Positions 1-5,879 of a stretch of 11,409 bases of DNA are shown piece after piece. A program made the translations under genes and the position numbers. This DNA is from an uncultured Chloroflexaceae bacterium. GTDB taxonomy: Bacteria; Chloroflexota; Chloroflexia; Chloroflexales; Chloroflexaceae. The notes beneath the pieces were generated by a model, which made no database searches, was not told the DNA's origin, and worked only from the letters and a program-made list of their open reading frames with translations. Each line of letters begins with the position of its first letter. Within the stretch, counting starts at the first letter, position 1. The stretch is taken from the NCBI GenBank assembly GCA_937141995.1, contig CAKZQX010000061.1:1-11409 (forward strand). The letters run 5' to 3'.

Positions 1-55
1 TGGGCATGCAATGGAGAAACCGCTCCACAATTCTCCCCCGGATACATCTTATGGC

Positions 56-854
56 GGTAGTCCCTCACTGTGAGTGATACGATCTCATGCCGGCGAGGCA
101 TTATAATGATGCACGAAAGACCAGATCGCACCGATGTGATGTTCCCGCTTCTTCGAAAACGACAGCGTCGTGCGCACCAGGCGACTGATCCGCCGCCGCA
201 GCGTGGTGTTGAGCCGCTCGATGGACTGGGTTGCCCACGGTCCTTGCCCACCGGGCAATGCCGTTTCGCTGGCAGCACGCACGCAGAGGCATCCCAAAAA
301 TTGCTGGAACAGACGGCACATTGGCGATAGACTGGCGGCAGCGATTCCTACACCTGACGGGCAGTGGTCTCATCACGTGCCCCGATGGTCACCCCAACAA
401 TTTCTCGCGTGTCGCGGTCAAGGGCCAGTCACACCCATTCCTTCTGGTCCTTGTTGCCGACAAACGACCACAGTTCGTCACATTTAATGGTCAAACGGTC
501 CTTTTTTTGATCGGACACGCACCTCCCGCGGGACCTGGCGATACTTCTCGTTGACATACGCCTGGAGCCAACTTTCGGACACCTGAAACGCCCGCGCAAT
601 GCCCGCGAGCGAGATGCGCTCGTGGAGCAGGCGGTCGATGATGCCGTTGATCTCGTCGGAAATGACGCGCCAGGCCGGGTCTTCCACACATTGTCGCCCG
701 CAGGCGTTGCAGGCGTAGTTCGGCTTTCCAGTAGCGTTCGAACCTTTTTTGATAACCTGCCCGGTGTGGCAGTCAGGGCAGTGGCGCATGCTATACCTCC
801 GTGCTTCAAGGATGCTCACTGACTCCATGCGACCACTCAGGTTCAAGGACTACC
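56..854 (-). mobile_element. Decayed IS1-family insertion sequence
   Basis: About 799 bp, close to the 768 bp of classical IS1. The two ends are imperfect inverted repeats: the left end (56-74) begins GGTAGTCCCTCACTGTGAG, and the right end (836-854) read on the minus strand begins GGTAGTCCTTGAACCTGAG, with the first eight bases identical. The interior encodes, on the minus strand, an InsA-like zinc-finger/helix-turn-helix region followed by an IS1 DDE transposase domain, but it is interrupted by stops and frameshifts, so the copy cannot move by itself. I see no convincing target-site duplication in the flanks, which fits an old insertion. The family call is from protein motifs; the exact ends are from the repeat match. 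Confidence 0.82.
85..789 (-). pseudogene. IS1-family transposase, broken (InsA/InsB-like)
   Basis: The start is the ATG at 787-789, because GGAGG lies six bases before it; the upstream in-frame ATG at 846 lacks this. The N-terminus reads MRHCPDCHTGQVIKKG and continues with a CNACGRQ motif, giving the CxxC...CxxC zinc-binding pattern of InsA, then a helix-turn-helix (GIARAFQVSESWLQ). The reading frame is lost at a run of seven A on the coding strand (492-498) and continues in another frame with the DDE start IKCDELWSFVGNKDQKEWV. That frame meets TGA at 429-431 (expected Trp, in VWLALD) and TAG at 348-350 (expected Trp before ESLP). Near 235-260 the frame changes again, ending with SIERLNTTLRRRISRLVR and HHYNAS, the usual IS1 C-terminus. 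Two nonsense changes plus a second shift mean it is dead, whatever the A7 run once did. Natural IS1 uses -1 frameshifting at an A-rich site; here the change of frame is in the +1 sense. Confidence 0.85.
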
Positions 855-1134
855 ATAGTTCATAGGCTGCCTCTGATGGGATTTAGCGCATGGTATGTGA
901 CTATCGCCCAAATTATAGCATGCCCGCTTCCACCCTGCCTGGCCTATTGCGCATGCGGATAGTCTCTTCTTTCTATCGTTATTCGTATGTTTTCGTACTA
1001 GAAATCGTTTGTGCATTTGTGGCTGAAGAGGTCCACCAATGGGGAACTATTATCCGGCACAGGTGGGACTGCCGGGTCAGCGCAGCAGTGTGCCGGGCAA
1101 TCATCGGGGTAGAATACAAGGGATCATCCAACGG
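855..1134. other. Intergenic stretch with no supported gene
   Basis: Between the right end of the IS1 remnant and the small minus-strand gene I find no reading frame with recognisable features. The only signal is a TATAAT hexamer on the minus strand (912-917), but no acceptable -35 box stands 16-18 bases upstream of it. The open frames here look like chance ORFs. Confidence 0.5.
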
Positions 1135-1416
1135 CTATGCGTCGCCGTAACTCATACCCGGCGTCGTATCATCAAAGGCCTGGGGATAGCGTGCCACAAC
1201 CGCCTCACCCAGCGCCCAGAACCCCCGCGCCGATTGCAACTCCGTGGCAGCCCAGGTCCAGCGCCACGCCTGTCGTTCATCCTGCCAGACCTTCAGCCCC
1301 TGCGCGCTCAACTCATCGAGCAGCAGGCCAACGTGCCGCAGCAGCGTGTAACTGATCGCCGTCGCGTCGGGTGGGCATATCGGCGCGTGCGATTGGTTTG
1401 ACTGTTCCGTAAGCAT
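1135..1416 (-). CDS. Small hypothetical protein (93 aa), tryptophan-rich
   Basis: I do not recognise a family. The ATG (1414-1416) is preceded at five bases by a perfect AGGAGG (1422-1427), which strongly supports a real translated gene and this start. The 93-residue product is soluble, acidic to neutral, with a predicted helix around residues 22-45 (SYTLLRHVGLLLDELSAQG) followed by a Trp-rich stretch (VWQDERQAWRWTWAATEL) and a second helix (ALGEAVVARYPQAF). Alternating W-R-W residues suggest a short beta hairpin between two helices. It may form a small regulatory or binding protein; nothing supports an enzyme. It lies divergent from the XRE-regulator stump at 1569, with a strong hairpin between, so it might once have been linked to that regulator. 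Function unknown. Confidence 0.6.
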   Translation of the reverse strand: MLTEQSNQSHAPICPPDATAISYTLLRHVGLLLDELSAQGLKVWQDERQAWRWTWAATELQSARGFWALGEAVVARYPQAFDDTTPGMSYGDA

Positions 1417-1463
1417 ACAGACCTCCTGCGGGCGGAGTGCCCGCGTTGAGGCGGGGATGCGGG

Positions 1464-1496
1464 AGCAGCGCTATTGCATGCTACAATAGCGCTGCT
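1464..1496. repeat. Perfect 13-bp inverted repeat (hairpin)
   Basis: Arms AGCAGCGCTATTG (1464-1476) and CAATAGCGCTGCT (1484-1496) are perfectly complementary around a seven-base loop CATGCTA. No run of T follows on either strand, so it is not a standard intrinsic terminator. It lies 48 bp upstream of the start codon of the minus-strand gene at 1416, and 72 bp upstream of the XRE stump on the plus strand, so it could be an operator for a dimeric regulator or a structured leader. Confidence 0.6.
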
Positions 1497-1568
1497 GTTA
1501 AAGGACGAGCTTGAAATAGATGTGTAGTGTACGTTTTGTTCTTAGTTCTTCTGTTCTCTGTTCTTGAT

Positions 1569-1688
1569 ATGCAACGGTTTGGAAAAAACCTACATACATT
1601 ACGCACCCGGCAAGGGATGGCAATGCGCGAACTGGCCGAAGCGCCGGGTTATTCATTACAGGCCGTCTCCCTACACAAAAGATTATGA
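1569..1688 (+). pseudogene. N-terminal stump of an XRE-family (Cro/C1 HTH) regulator
   Basis: An ATG at 1569 opens a 39-codon frame beginning MQRFGKNLHTLRTRQGMAMR and continuing ELAEAPGYS before ending at TGA 1686-1688. The pattern (F)G..L..LR..(Q)GM..RELAEA.GYS is the first two helices of an XRE/HTH_3 DNA-binding domain, which normally needs about 55-60 residues and continues with the recognition helix and S..E.G. motifs. Here that part is missing: after GYS the sequence becomes unrelated. The proline in EAPGYS, where alanine or leucine is usual, is another sign of decay. No clear ribosome site precedes it. Most likely a deletion remnant; a short truncated peptide is possible but would not bind DNA. 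Its end overlaps the ribosome-binding region of lrgA. Confidence 0.6.
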
Positions 1689-1700
1689 AAGGACCATCCA

Positions 1701-2051
1701 ATGATTCGCGCGCTTACTGCGCTGCTGCTCTGTCAGCTCGTTGGGGAAATCGTTGCCCGCCTGTTGCAACTTCCCGTTCCCGGCCCGGTGATCGGGATGT
1801 TGCTGCTCTGGATACTGCTGCTTGTCCACGGTTCCATTCCTGCGTGGCTCCAGCAGACTGCGCAGACGATTGTGCAGCATCTCTCGCTGCTGTTTGTCCC
1901 CGCCGGCGTGGGCGTGATGGTGCATTTCTCCCGCCTGCAAGACGAGTGGCTGCCCATTCTGCTTACGCTGATCGGCAGTACTATTATCACCATGGTTGTC
2001 ACCGCGCTAACCATGCATGTTTTGTCTCTCCGCATGAACCGAATGCAGTAA
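1701..2051 (+). CDS. lrgA: LrgA/CidA-family holin-like membrane protein
   Basis: A 116-residue integral membrane protein of the CidA/LrgA family. These small proteins work with LrgB/CidB-type partners in controlling cell lysis and envelope integrity, and in some bacteria in moving small carboxylates such as pyruvate across the membrane. Visible features: a first helix (residues 4-22), the family motif PVPGPVIGM (25-33) leading into a second helix to about 42, the highly typical LFVPAGVGVM (64-73) in a third helix, and a fourth helix (about 84-110), with a short basic tail. Length is normal for the family (about 110-150). An AAGGA element (1688-1692) stands eight bases before the ATG. The partner lrgB follows after 145 bp rather than the usual overlap or few bases, because a small mobile element (2055-2167) lies just after the stop codon. 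Confidence 0.9.
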   Translation: MIRALTALLLCQLVGEIVARLLQLPVPGPVIGMLLLWILLLVHGSIPAWLQQTAQTIVQHLSLLFVPAGVGVMVHFSRLQDEWLPILLTLIGSTIITMVVTALTMHVLSLRMNRMQ

Positions 2052-2054
2052 CCG

Positions 2055-2167
2055 TACACGACTTACGCAGTGAATCTTCAAACCGGGCGTTTCACCAGAA
2101 GAAACACAGACCACCTGCGGCCGCAGGCGAAATCCCCTTTCGGATCGATGACCGCATAACTCGTGTA
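2055..2167. mobile_element. Miniature inverted-repeat element, copy A
   Basis: A 113-bp element bounded by imperfect terminal inverted repeats: TACACGACTTACGCAGT (2055-2071) and, read on the minus strand, TACACGAGTTATGCGGT (2151-2167), matching at 14 of 17 positions. It contains the 14-bp palindrome CCTGCGGCCGCAGG (2114-2127), also present in partial copy C. Positions 2061-2096 match 4068-4103 of copy C at 30 of 36 bases, including AAACCG and CGTTTCACC. No coding capacity. It begins four bases after the lrgA stop codon and ends 29 bp before the lrgB start. The element class (a non-autonomous relative of a DDE insertion sequence) is inferred. Confidence 0.72.
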
Positions 2168-2196
2168 ACATTCTATGCTACAGGAGCATTACCCTT

Positions 2197-2916
2197 ATGG
2201 ATATCAACCTGACCGACATCTGGGTCTACCTGGCCGAAACACCGCTCCTCTGGCTGACGCTGACCCTGGCGGTCTATCTGCCGGCGGACTGGCTATACCG
2301 GCGAACCAACGCGCTGCCGCTGTTTAACCCGGTGCTGCTGGCAATTATCGGCCTGGTCTTGCTGCTGCTGGCAACCGGTACGCCCTACGCAACCTATTTC
2401 GACGGGGCGCAGTTTGTGCATTGTCTGCGGGGACCGGCGACGGTGGCGCTGGCGATCCCGCTCTACACCTACTCCGCAACGCTCAAGCGGATGCTGGTAC
2501 CGCTGGTCGGCGCGCTGCTGGTCGGCGCGGTGACGGGGGTGGTTTCGGCCATCGGGATCGGGCAGTTGGTGGGCCTGTCGGATGTAACCCTGCGCTCGTT
2601 AGCGCCCAAGTCGATTACAACGCCAATCGCCATGGGCATTTCCGAGCAGGTGGGCGGCTTGCCCTCGCTAACGGCGGTGATTGTTATTCTCACCGGCATT
2701 GTGGGCGCAACCATTGCCCAGGAGGTGCTGAGCGTAACACGCATCCGCGAGTCGAGCATCCGGGGCTTTGCGATTGGCCTGGCCGCCCACGGCATCGGGA
2801 CGGCGCGCGCATTTCAGATGGATGCGGAGGCCGGAGCGTTCTCCGGGCTGGCGATGGGGTTAAATGGCGCGGTAACGGCGATTATTGTACCGCTGATTGT
2901 TTCACTGATGTTGTAG
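2197..2916 (+). CDS. lrgB: LrgB/CidB-family membrane protein
   Basis: A 239-residue multi-helix membrane protein, normal length for LrgB/CidB/YohK-type proteins, the partner of LrgA/CidA in lysis control and small-acid transport. Conserved blocks are all present: FNPVLL (43-48), RGPATVALAIPLY (78-90), LAPKSITTPIAMGISEQVGG (135-154), AAHGIGTARA (196-205) and GAFSGLAMGLNG (213-224). Hydrophobic helices occur around 15-32, 45-61, 79-92, 98-122, 156-176 and 214-238. The ATG is preceded by CAGGAG (2181-2186) at ten bases. The mobile element between lrgA and lrgB may separate their transcription or simply lengthen the spacer; both frames are intact. The next gene starts four bases after the stop, suggesting co-transcription. 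Confidence 0.93.
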   Translation: MDINLTDIWVYLAETPLLWLTLTLAVYLPADWLYRRTNALPLFNPVLLAIIGLVLLLLATGTPYATYFDGAQFVHCLRGPATVALAIPLYTYSATLKRMLVPLVGALLVGAVTGVVSAIGIGQLVGLSDVTLRSLAPKSITTPIAMGISEQVGGLPSLTAVIVILTGIVGATIAQEVLSVTRIRESSIRGFAIGLAAHGIGTARAFQMDAEAGAFSGLAMGLNGAVTAIIVPLIVSLML

Positions 2917-2920
2917 AACT

Positions 2921-3391
2921 ATGCAAACGCTTTTAGCAGTCGATCTGGGGTTAAAAACGGGTCTGGCGCTCTACCAGGAGGATGGACGGTTGCGCTGGTA
3001 CCGTTCCCATAACTTTGGCTCGGTGACACGGCTCCGGCGGGGCGTCGGGGGCATTGTAAACACCCTGCCGGGGCTTGCCTGGCTGATCCTGGAAGGCGAC
3101 ACTACCCTGGGTGATATCTGGGAGCGGGAAGCGCTCCGCCGTCAGGCGGCCGTACGCCGCGTCACCCCGGAGCTATGGCGGCAGCGCCTGCTCTACCCGC
3201 GGGAACAGCGCAGCGGTGCGCGTGCCAAGCAGCATGCCGACGAACTGGCCCGCCAGGTGATCGCCTGGTCCGGCGCATCCCGGCCCACAGCGCTGCGCCA
3301 CGATACCGCCGAGGCCATTCTGATCGGGTTGTGGGGCGTGCTGGAGGTGGGCTGGCTGGCGCAGTTGCCCCCCGAATTGCGCCGGAATTGA
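2921..3391 (+). CDS. RuvC-like RNase H-fold protein
   Basis: A 156-residue protein that opens with LLAVDLGLKTGLALY (4-18), the first strand and turn of the RNase H/RuvC fold, with Asp8 as the likely first metal ligand. A second strand, WLILEGD (54-60), supplies Glu58, and HDTAEAILIGLWG (127-139) near the C-terminus resembles the last RuvC motif, offering Asp128 and Glu131. This D...E...D/E order is that of crossover-junction nucleases, so a metal-dependent nuclease acting on branched DNA is plausible, but overall similarity to classical RuvC seems low and activity is not proven. A basic stretch (REALRRQAAVRRVTPELWRQ, 69-88) could contact DNA. It starts four bases after lrgB without a clear ribosome site, suggesting translational coupling, and its stop lies two bases from that of the convergent osmC-like gene. 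Confidence 0.65.
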   Translation: MQTLLAVDLGLKTGLALYQEDGRLRWYRSHNFGSVTRLRRGVGGIVNTLPGLAWLILEGDTTLGDIWEREALRRQAAVRRVTPELWRQRLLYPREQRSGARAKQHADELARQVIAWSGASRPTALRHDTAEAILIGLWGVLEVGWLAQLPPELRRN

Positions 3392-3393
3392 GT

Positions 3394-3837
3394 TTAACTG
3401 ATCAGCCGGGCATCAAGCGTTAGCTCCTCCAGGCCGGGTTTCAGCAGCACCGATACCGGGCAGTTCTCTTTCGCCTGGTTCGCAGCCTCGGCAAACGTCT
3501 CCGCCGTGATATCTGTTACCGTACCCTCAACTGCCAGATGAACCTTCGTGATTTTGAAGCCACTCTGATCCTTGCGCAACGTCAGCGTAGCCTGCGTCTG
3601 GAGCGCCTGTGGTGCATGCCCCTGCCGGCTAAGGCCCAGTGCCAGCGCCATGCTAAAACAGGACGCATGGGCCGCTGCAATCAACTCTTCCGGGTTAGTG
3701 CCGGTGCCACTCTCAAACCGTGAGGGATAGGTAACCGTTGCCTCGGTCAAGACCTCACTCCCGGTTGAAACGGTACCGGCACCACTCTGCAGATCGCCCG
3801 ACCAGGATGCCGCCGCATTGCGTAGAATATCAGCCAT
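3394..3837 (-). CDS. OsmC/Ohr-family peroxiredoxin
   Basis: A 147-residue OsmC-family thiol peroxidase, which reduces organic hydroperoxides in the cytoplasm with a pair of cysteines. Both are present: Cys60 in TNPEELIAAAHASCFSMAL and Cys126 in KENCPVSVLL, along with the activating Arg40 (TYPSRFES) and Glu50/Glu51. The N-terminal SWSGDLQSGAGTVSTGS and the length match the OsmC subgroup more than Ohr. GAAGGA (about 3845-3850) lies roughly seven bases upstream of the ATG. It is convergent with the RuvC-like gene, only two bases separating the stop codons. Its promoter region begins within or beyond a mobile element (copy B) whose end lies 21 bp upstream of the start codon, so the element may influence expression. 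Confidence 0.93.
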   Translation of the reverse strand: MADILRNAAASWSGDLQSGAGTVSTGSEVLTEATVTYPSRFESGTGTNPEELIAAAHASCFSMALALGLSRQGHAPQALQTQATLTLRKDQSGFKITKVHLAVEGTVTDITAETFAEAANQAKENCPVSVLLKPGLEELTLDARLIS

Positions 3838-3858
3838 ACATTTTTTCCTTCTTTAAAT

Positions 3859-4058
3859 TACACGAGTTACGCGGTCACAAGCCCAAAACGAAATTTCGCC
3901 TCCGGCAGGGCGGAAGATTCCATTTTTTTGCACAGAAAATTTGCACGTTGTGCAAATTTTCTGTGCAAAAGCATATAAACATACCACGCTGCCGCAGGCG
4001 ATTCTGGCATTCAGGTCTGGTACCAAGATGGAACCAGCAGCACCGCGTAAGTCCTGTA
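3859..4058. mobile_element. Miniature inverted-repeat element, copy B
   Basis: A 200-bp element with terminal inverted repeats TACACGAGTTACGCGGT (3859-3875) and, on the minus strand, TACAGGACTTACGCGGT (4042-4058), identical at 15 of 17 positions. It is flanked by a perfect five-base direct repeat AAATT (3855-3859 and 4058-4062) if the ends are set one base inward at ACA; alternatively the TA dinucleotides at both ends could be a TA target duplication. It holds a 21-bp perfect hairpin (3926-3970) and no coding sequence. It abuts partial copy C directly. Confidence 0.75.
3926..3970. repeat. 21-bp perfect hairpin inside copy B
   Basis: Arms 3926-3946 (ending ATTTGCAC) and 3950-3970 (starting GTGCAAAT) are perfectly complementary around the three-base loop GTT. 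The inner eight base pairs are shared with the hairpin in copy C. In transcripts it would form a very stable stem; in DNA it could extrude as a cruciform. No T run follows on the plus strand. Confidence 0.8.
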
Positions 4059-4061
4059 AAT

Positions 4062-4200
4062 TACAGGACTTACGCAGTTAACATGCAAACCGAACGTTTC
4101 ACCCGATGGAAGCCGGATTCGCCTGCGGCCGCAGGGTATTCTTTTAATCTGTTTCGCCAAAGATTTGCACAACGTGCAAATCTTTGGCGAAACAGATCCG
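4062..4200. mobile_element. Miniature inverted-repeat element, partial copy C
   Basis: The left terminal repeat TACAGGACTTACGCAGT (4062-4078) starts three bases after copy B ends. Internal sequence matches copy A (30 of 36 bases over 4068-4103) and includes the same 14-bp palindrome CCTGCGGCCGCAGG (4122-4135), then a 24-bp hairpin (4147-4197). I cannot find a right terminal repeat before the TrkA-C gene, so the copy is truncated or its right end has diverged; the end coordinate is approximate. Confidence 0.6.
4147..4197. repeat. 24-bp perfect hairpin inside copy C
   Basis: Arms 4147-4170 and 4174-4197 are perfectly complementary around the loop AAC. The inner part ATTTGCAC/GTGCAAAT is the same as in copy B, while the outer 16 base pairs are different yet still fully paired, showing that the pairing rather than the sequence is kept. 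Confidence 0.82.
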
Positions 4201-4210
4201 GGTTCTTCCG

Positions 4211-4279
4211 CTCATCAGCGGCGCTATCGCCGACCAGACGCAGAATCGCGGAACGCATGTCCACACCGTAGGTATACAT
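4211..4279 (-). pseudogene. Possible N-terminal fragment of an IS630-like transposase
   Basis: The minus strand from ATG 4277-4279 reads MYTYGVDMRSAILRLVGD. The arrangement Y..D.R..IL.LV resembles the first helix of IS630-family transposases and related helix-turn-helix proteins (typically YS.DLR..I). After about 18-23 residues it loses similarity and runs into the end of partial element C. GAAGGAG lies about 21 bases upstream, too far for a normal ribosome site. It could be the 5' end of the autonomous parent of the miniature elements, or chance similarity. Confidence 0.35.
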
Positions 4280-4487
4280 TATGCTATTATCGACGCTTAT
4301 CTCCTTCGCAAGTTCTATGCCATGAGAAGGGGTAAATGTGCGCGAGTACCGGGCGATTGTGGGCGATTGTAGCGGCAATGTGTGAGAGTCGGCCGGCAAC
4401 AGGCGCTTCCGGTTGGCACAATTTTTGCTGCATTTATAGACCAGTACGAACATAATACTCATGCTACATAAACACTGGAGGAAATTT

Positions 4488-5312
4488 GTGATCCCTATCA
4501 TTTCACTGCTGGTTGCCCTGATAATCTCGCTCCTGATTACCCGGATTGCAACCGTTGCGCTGACCCTGACGGGCCTCTCGCAGCAGTCGGCCCGGTTCCA
4601 GGCGCGTTCTGCATTTACCGGTGTCGGGTTTACCACAACCGAGGCCGAAAAGGTCGTGAACCATCCCGTACGACGGCGCATTCTCATGCTGCTGATGCTC
4701 CTGGGAAATGTCGGTATTGTCACCGTTATTGCCTCAATCATCCTGACGTTCGTTGATAGCACGGGGGGGATTGCCTGGTACTGGAGTCTGCTCTGGTTAA
4801 CGCTGGGGTTAGGCTTTATCTGGATTGTGGCGACCAGCCAGTGGCTTGACCAGCGACTCTCGGTGCTGATCGGCTGGGCATTAAAGCGCTGGGCGAAAAT
4901 GGATGTACGCGATTATGCCGCTGTGCTGCATCTCTCGGGCGATTATGGCGTGATGGAACTCCAGGTTGAAGCAGAGGACTGGCTGGCGGAGAAACGGCTG
5001 GCCGACCTTGACCTGCCGGATGAAGGGGTGCTGGTGCTGGGCATCCGACGGCTGGATGGAACCTATGTGGGCGCACCCAAGGGACCAACCCGCATCAAGG
5101 CGGATGATACGCTGCTGCTGTATGGCCGCTCACCCGTACTGGCCGACCTGGACCAGCGGCGGGCTGATATTACGGGCGAAGCGGCGCATCATCGTCTGGT
5201 CGCCGAGCAGCGGAATGTGCTGGCCGAGCAGGAGCGCGAAGACCCGGTTGAGCGAACCGCGCCGGAGGATACCGGCGGCAAAGCGCCACGCGAAGTGTCG
5301 GGCACAGGGTGA
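4488..5312 (+). CDS. Membrane protein with C-terminal TrkA-C (RCK_C) domain
   Basis: I place the start at GTG 4488, because GGAGG (4477-4481) stands six bases before it; the in-frame ATG at 4461 has no ribosome site. The 274-residue product has a long N-terminal helix (2-24), a segment QARSAFTGVGFTTTEAE (38-54), helices about 64-88 and 97-116, then a cytoplasmic TrkA-C domain (about 144-223, with LPDEGVLVLGIRRLDGTYVG and IKADDTLLLYG). TrkA-C domains bind small ligands and regulate K+ or other ion transporters. The SAF-GVGFTT segment recalls the pore-loop/filter region of Trk/Ktr K+ channels, but only one such segment exists, so a full transporter is unlikely unless it oligomerises. The tail (224-274) is charged and probably disordered. 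A mobile element (copy D) begins 15 bp after the stop. Ion specificity is unknown. Confidence 0.85.
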   Translation: MIPIISLLVALIISLLITRIATVALTLTGLSQQSARFQARSAFTGVGFTTTEAEKVVNHPVRRRILMLLMLLGNVGIVTVIASIILTFVDSTGGIAWYWSLLWLTLGLGFIWIVATSQWLDQRLSVLIGWALKRWAKMDVRDYAAVLHLSGDYGVMELQVEAEDWLAEKRLADLDLPDEGVLVLGIRRLDGTYVGAPKGPTRIKADDTLLLYGRSPVLADLDQRRADITGEAAHHRLVAEQRNVLAEQEREDPVERTAPEDTGGKAPREVSGTG

Positions 5313-5327
5313 CACTATTTTAAGCAC

Positions 5328-5413
5328 ATGCGTTACGCAGTTGCTCACCCAAAATGGAATTTTGCCTGCGGCAGGTCGGAACGTCCCGTTTGGACACGCA
5401 CCGCGTAACGCAT
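5328..5413. mobile_element. Miniature inverted-repeat element, copy D
   Basis: An 86-bp element with ends ATGCGTTACGCAGT (5328-5341) and, on the minus strand, ATGCGTTACGCGGT (5400-5413), matching at 13 of 14 positions. The inner part of the end, GTTACGCRGT, is shared with copies A-C, whereas the outer bases differ, so it is a related subtype. It contains the family word GCCTGCGGCAGG near its centre. No coding capacity. Confidence 0.62.
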
Positions 5414-5418
5414 GGTAC

Positions 5419-5453
5419 GCCTGAGTGCGGTAGCGTGACTGCCGCACTCAGGC
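5419..5453. repeat. 12-bp inverted repeat, possible terminator
   Basis: GCCTGAGTGCGG (5419-5430) pairs perfectly with CCGCACTCAGGC (5442-5453) around an 11-base loop. On the plus strand it is followed by TTTGCCT, a weak T tract, so it may terminate transcription from the TrkA-C gene about 110 bp upstream. Confidence 0.45.
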
Positions 5454-5834
5454 TTTGCCTATCGCGGTGAACCGGCGTCAGTAATGCTCCCTCCTCATCC
5501 GCCTGATCCAGAGCGACCCCTGCCAACAGCGTTTCCAGGACCACCTGCGCCCGTCCGCTATCAATATGTGCCAATCAAGAGCATAATCACCACCTTATCC
5601 GCCGGAAACCGGCTGCTATCCTGCCGCTGATAGGTGCCCTCGCCGCGCCGGAAACCCTGCTACATTCTTCCATTAACCGAGCCCTGACTCTGCTGCTTCC
5701 GTTCCTCCGGCGGAACCAGTTCCTCAATGGTTAATCCGCCGGTCAGATCCGTAATACCGAATTGTGTATAGAATGCAGTATTGGCCTAGATAACCCGAGT
5801 CAGGCGGTGCAGCCAATTCCGGTCAGGTGTTCAT
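5430..5834 (-). pseudogene. Broken PAS-domain sensor protein
   Basis: Read on the minus strand from about 5834, one frame gives TPDRNWLHRLTRVI, a TAG stop, ANTAFYTQFGITDLTGGL, TIEELVPPEERKQQSQGS, VNGRM, a second TAG stop, then QGFRRGEGTYQRQDSSRFPA and DKVVIMLLIGTY. This is the pattern of a PAS sensing domain (asn/phe-rich core, PEER, G.Y.R.DGS.FP...). Both stops fall where Glu (GAG) would be natural. After TY the frame shifts to SGRAQVVLETLLAGVALDQA, a second sensor-like segment possibly from a GAF domain, which fades near 5430 by the hairpin. No kinase or GGDEF output domain is visible. The gene must once have been larger on both sides; its 5' flank carries a lone element end (5849-5865), and its 3' side meets copy D. 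Confidence 0.65.
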
Positions 5835-5848
5835 CTGATTTGGAATCG

Positions 5849-5865
5849 ACCGCGTAACTTGTGTA
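5849..5865. repeat. Solitary element end (copy E)
   Basis: ACCGCGTAACTTGTGTA here is, on the minus strand, TACACAAGTTACGCGGT, matching the copy B terminus at 16 of 17 bases. A convincing partner end is not found nearby; a weakly similar string occurs near 5789-5806 but with an indel. Probably the leftover of a miniature element. Confidence 0.5.
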
Positions 5866-5879
5866 GATAAGTTGCCCAG

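Noticed and set aside
912..917. TATAAT on the minus strand before the IS1 remnant
   Set aside because: No -35 box at the right distance and it lies outside the element; a chance hexamer is likely.
3857..3886. Promoter-like TTGGGC-18-TGTAAT on the minus strand at the end of copy B, before the osmC-like gene
   Set aside because: The transcript would start on the ribosome-binding site itself, leaving no leader, so it is unlikely to be the working promoter.
4070..4762. 230-codon open frame on the minus strand over the TrkA-C gene and copy C
   Set aside because: It overlaps the start of a plus-strand gene that has a good ribosome site and domains, and its sequence is low in recognisable motifs. 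Only the short part around 4211-4279 has some resemblance to a known protein.
2055..5413. CRISPR array made from the repeated short motifs
   Set aside because: The copies are far apart and irregularly spaced, have inverted terminal repeats and lie beside genes; there are no regular spacers and no cas genes.
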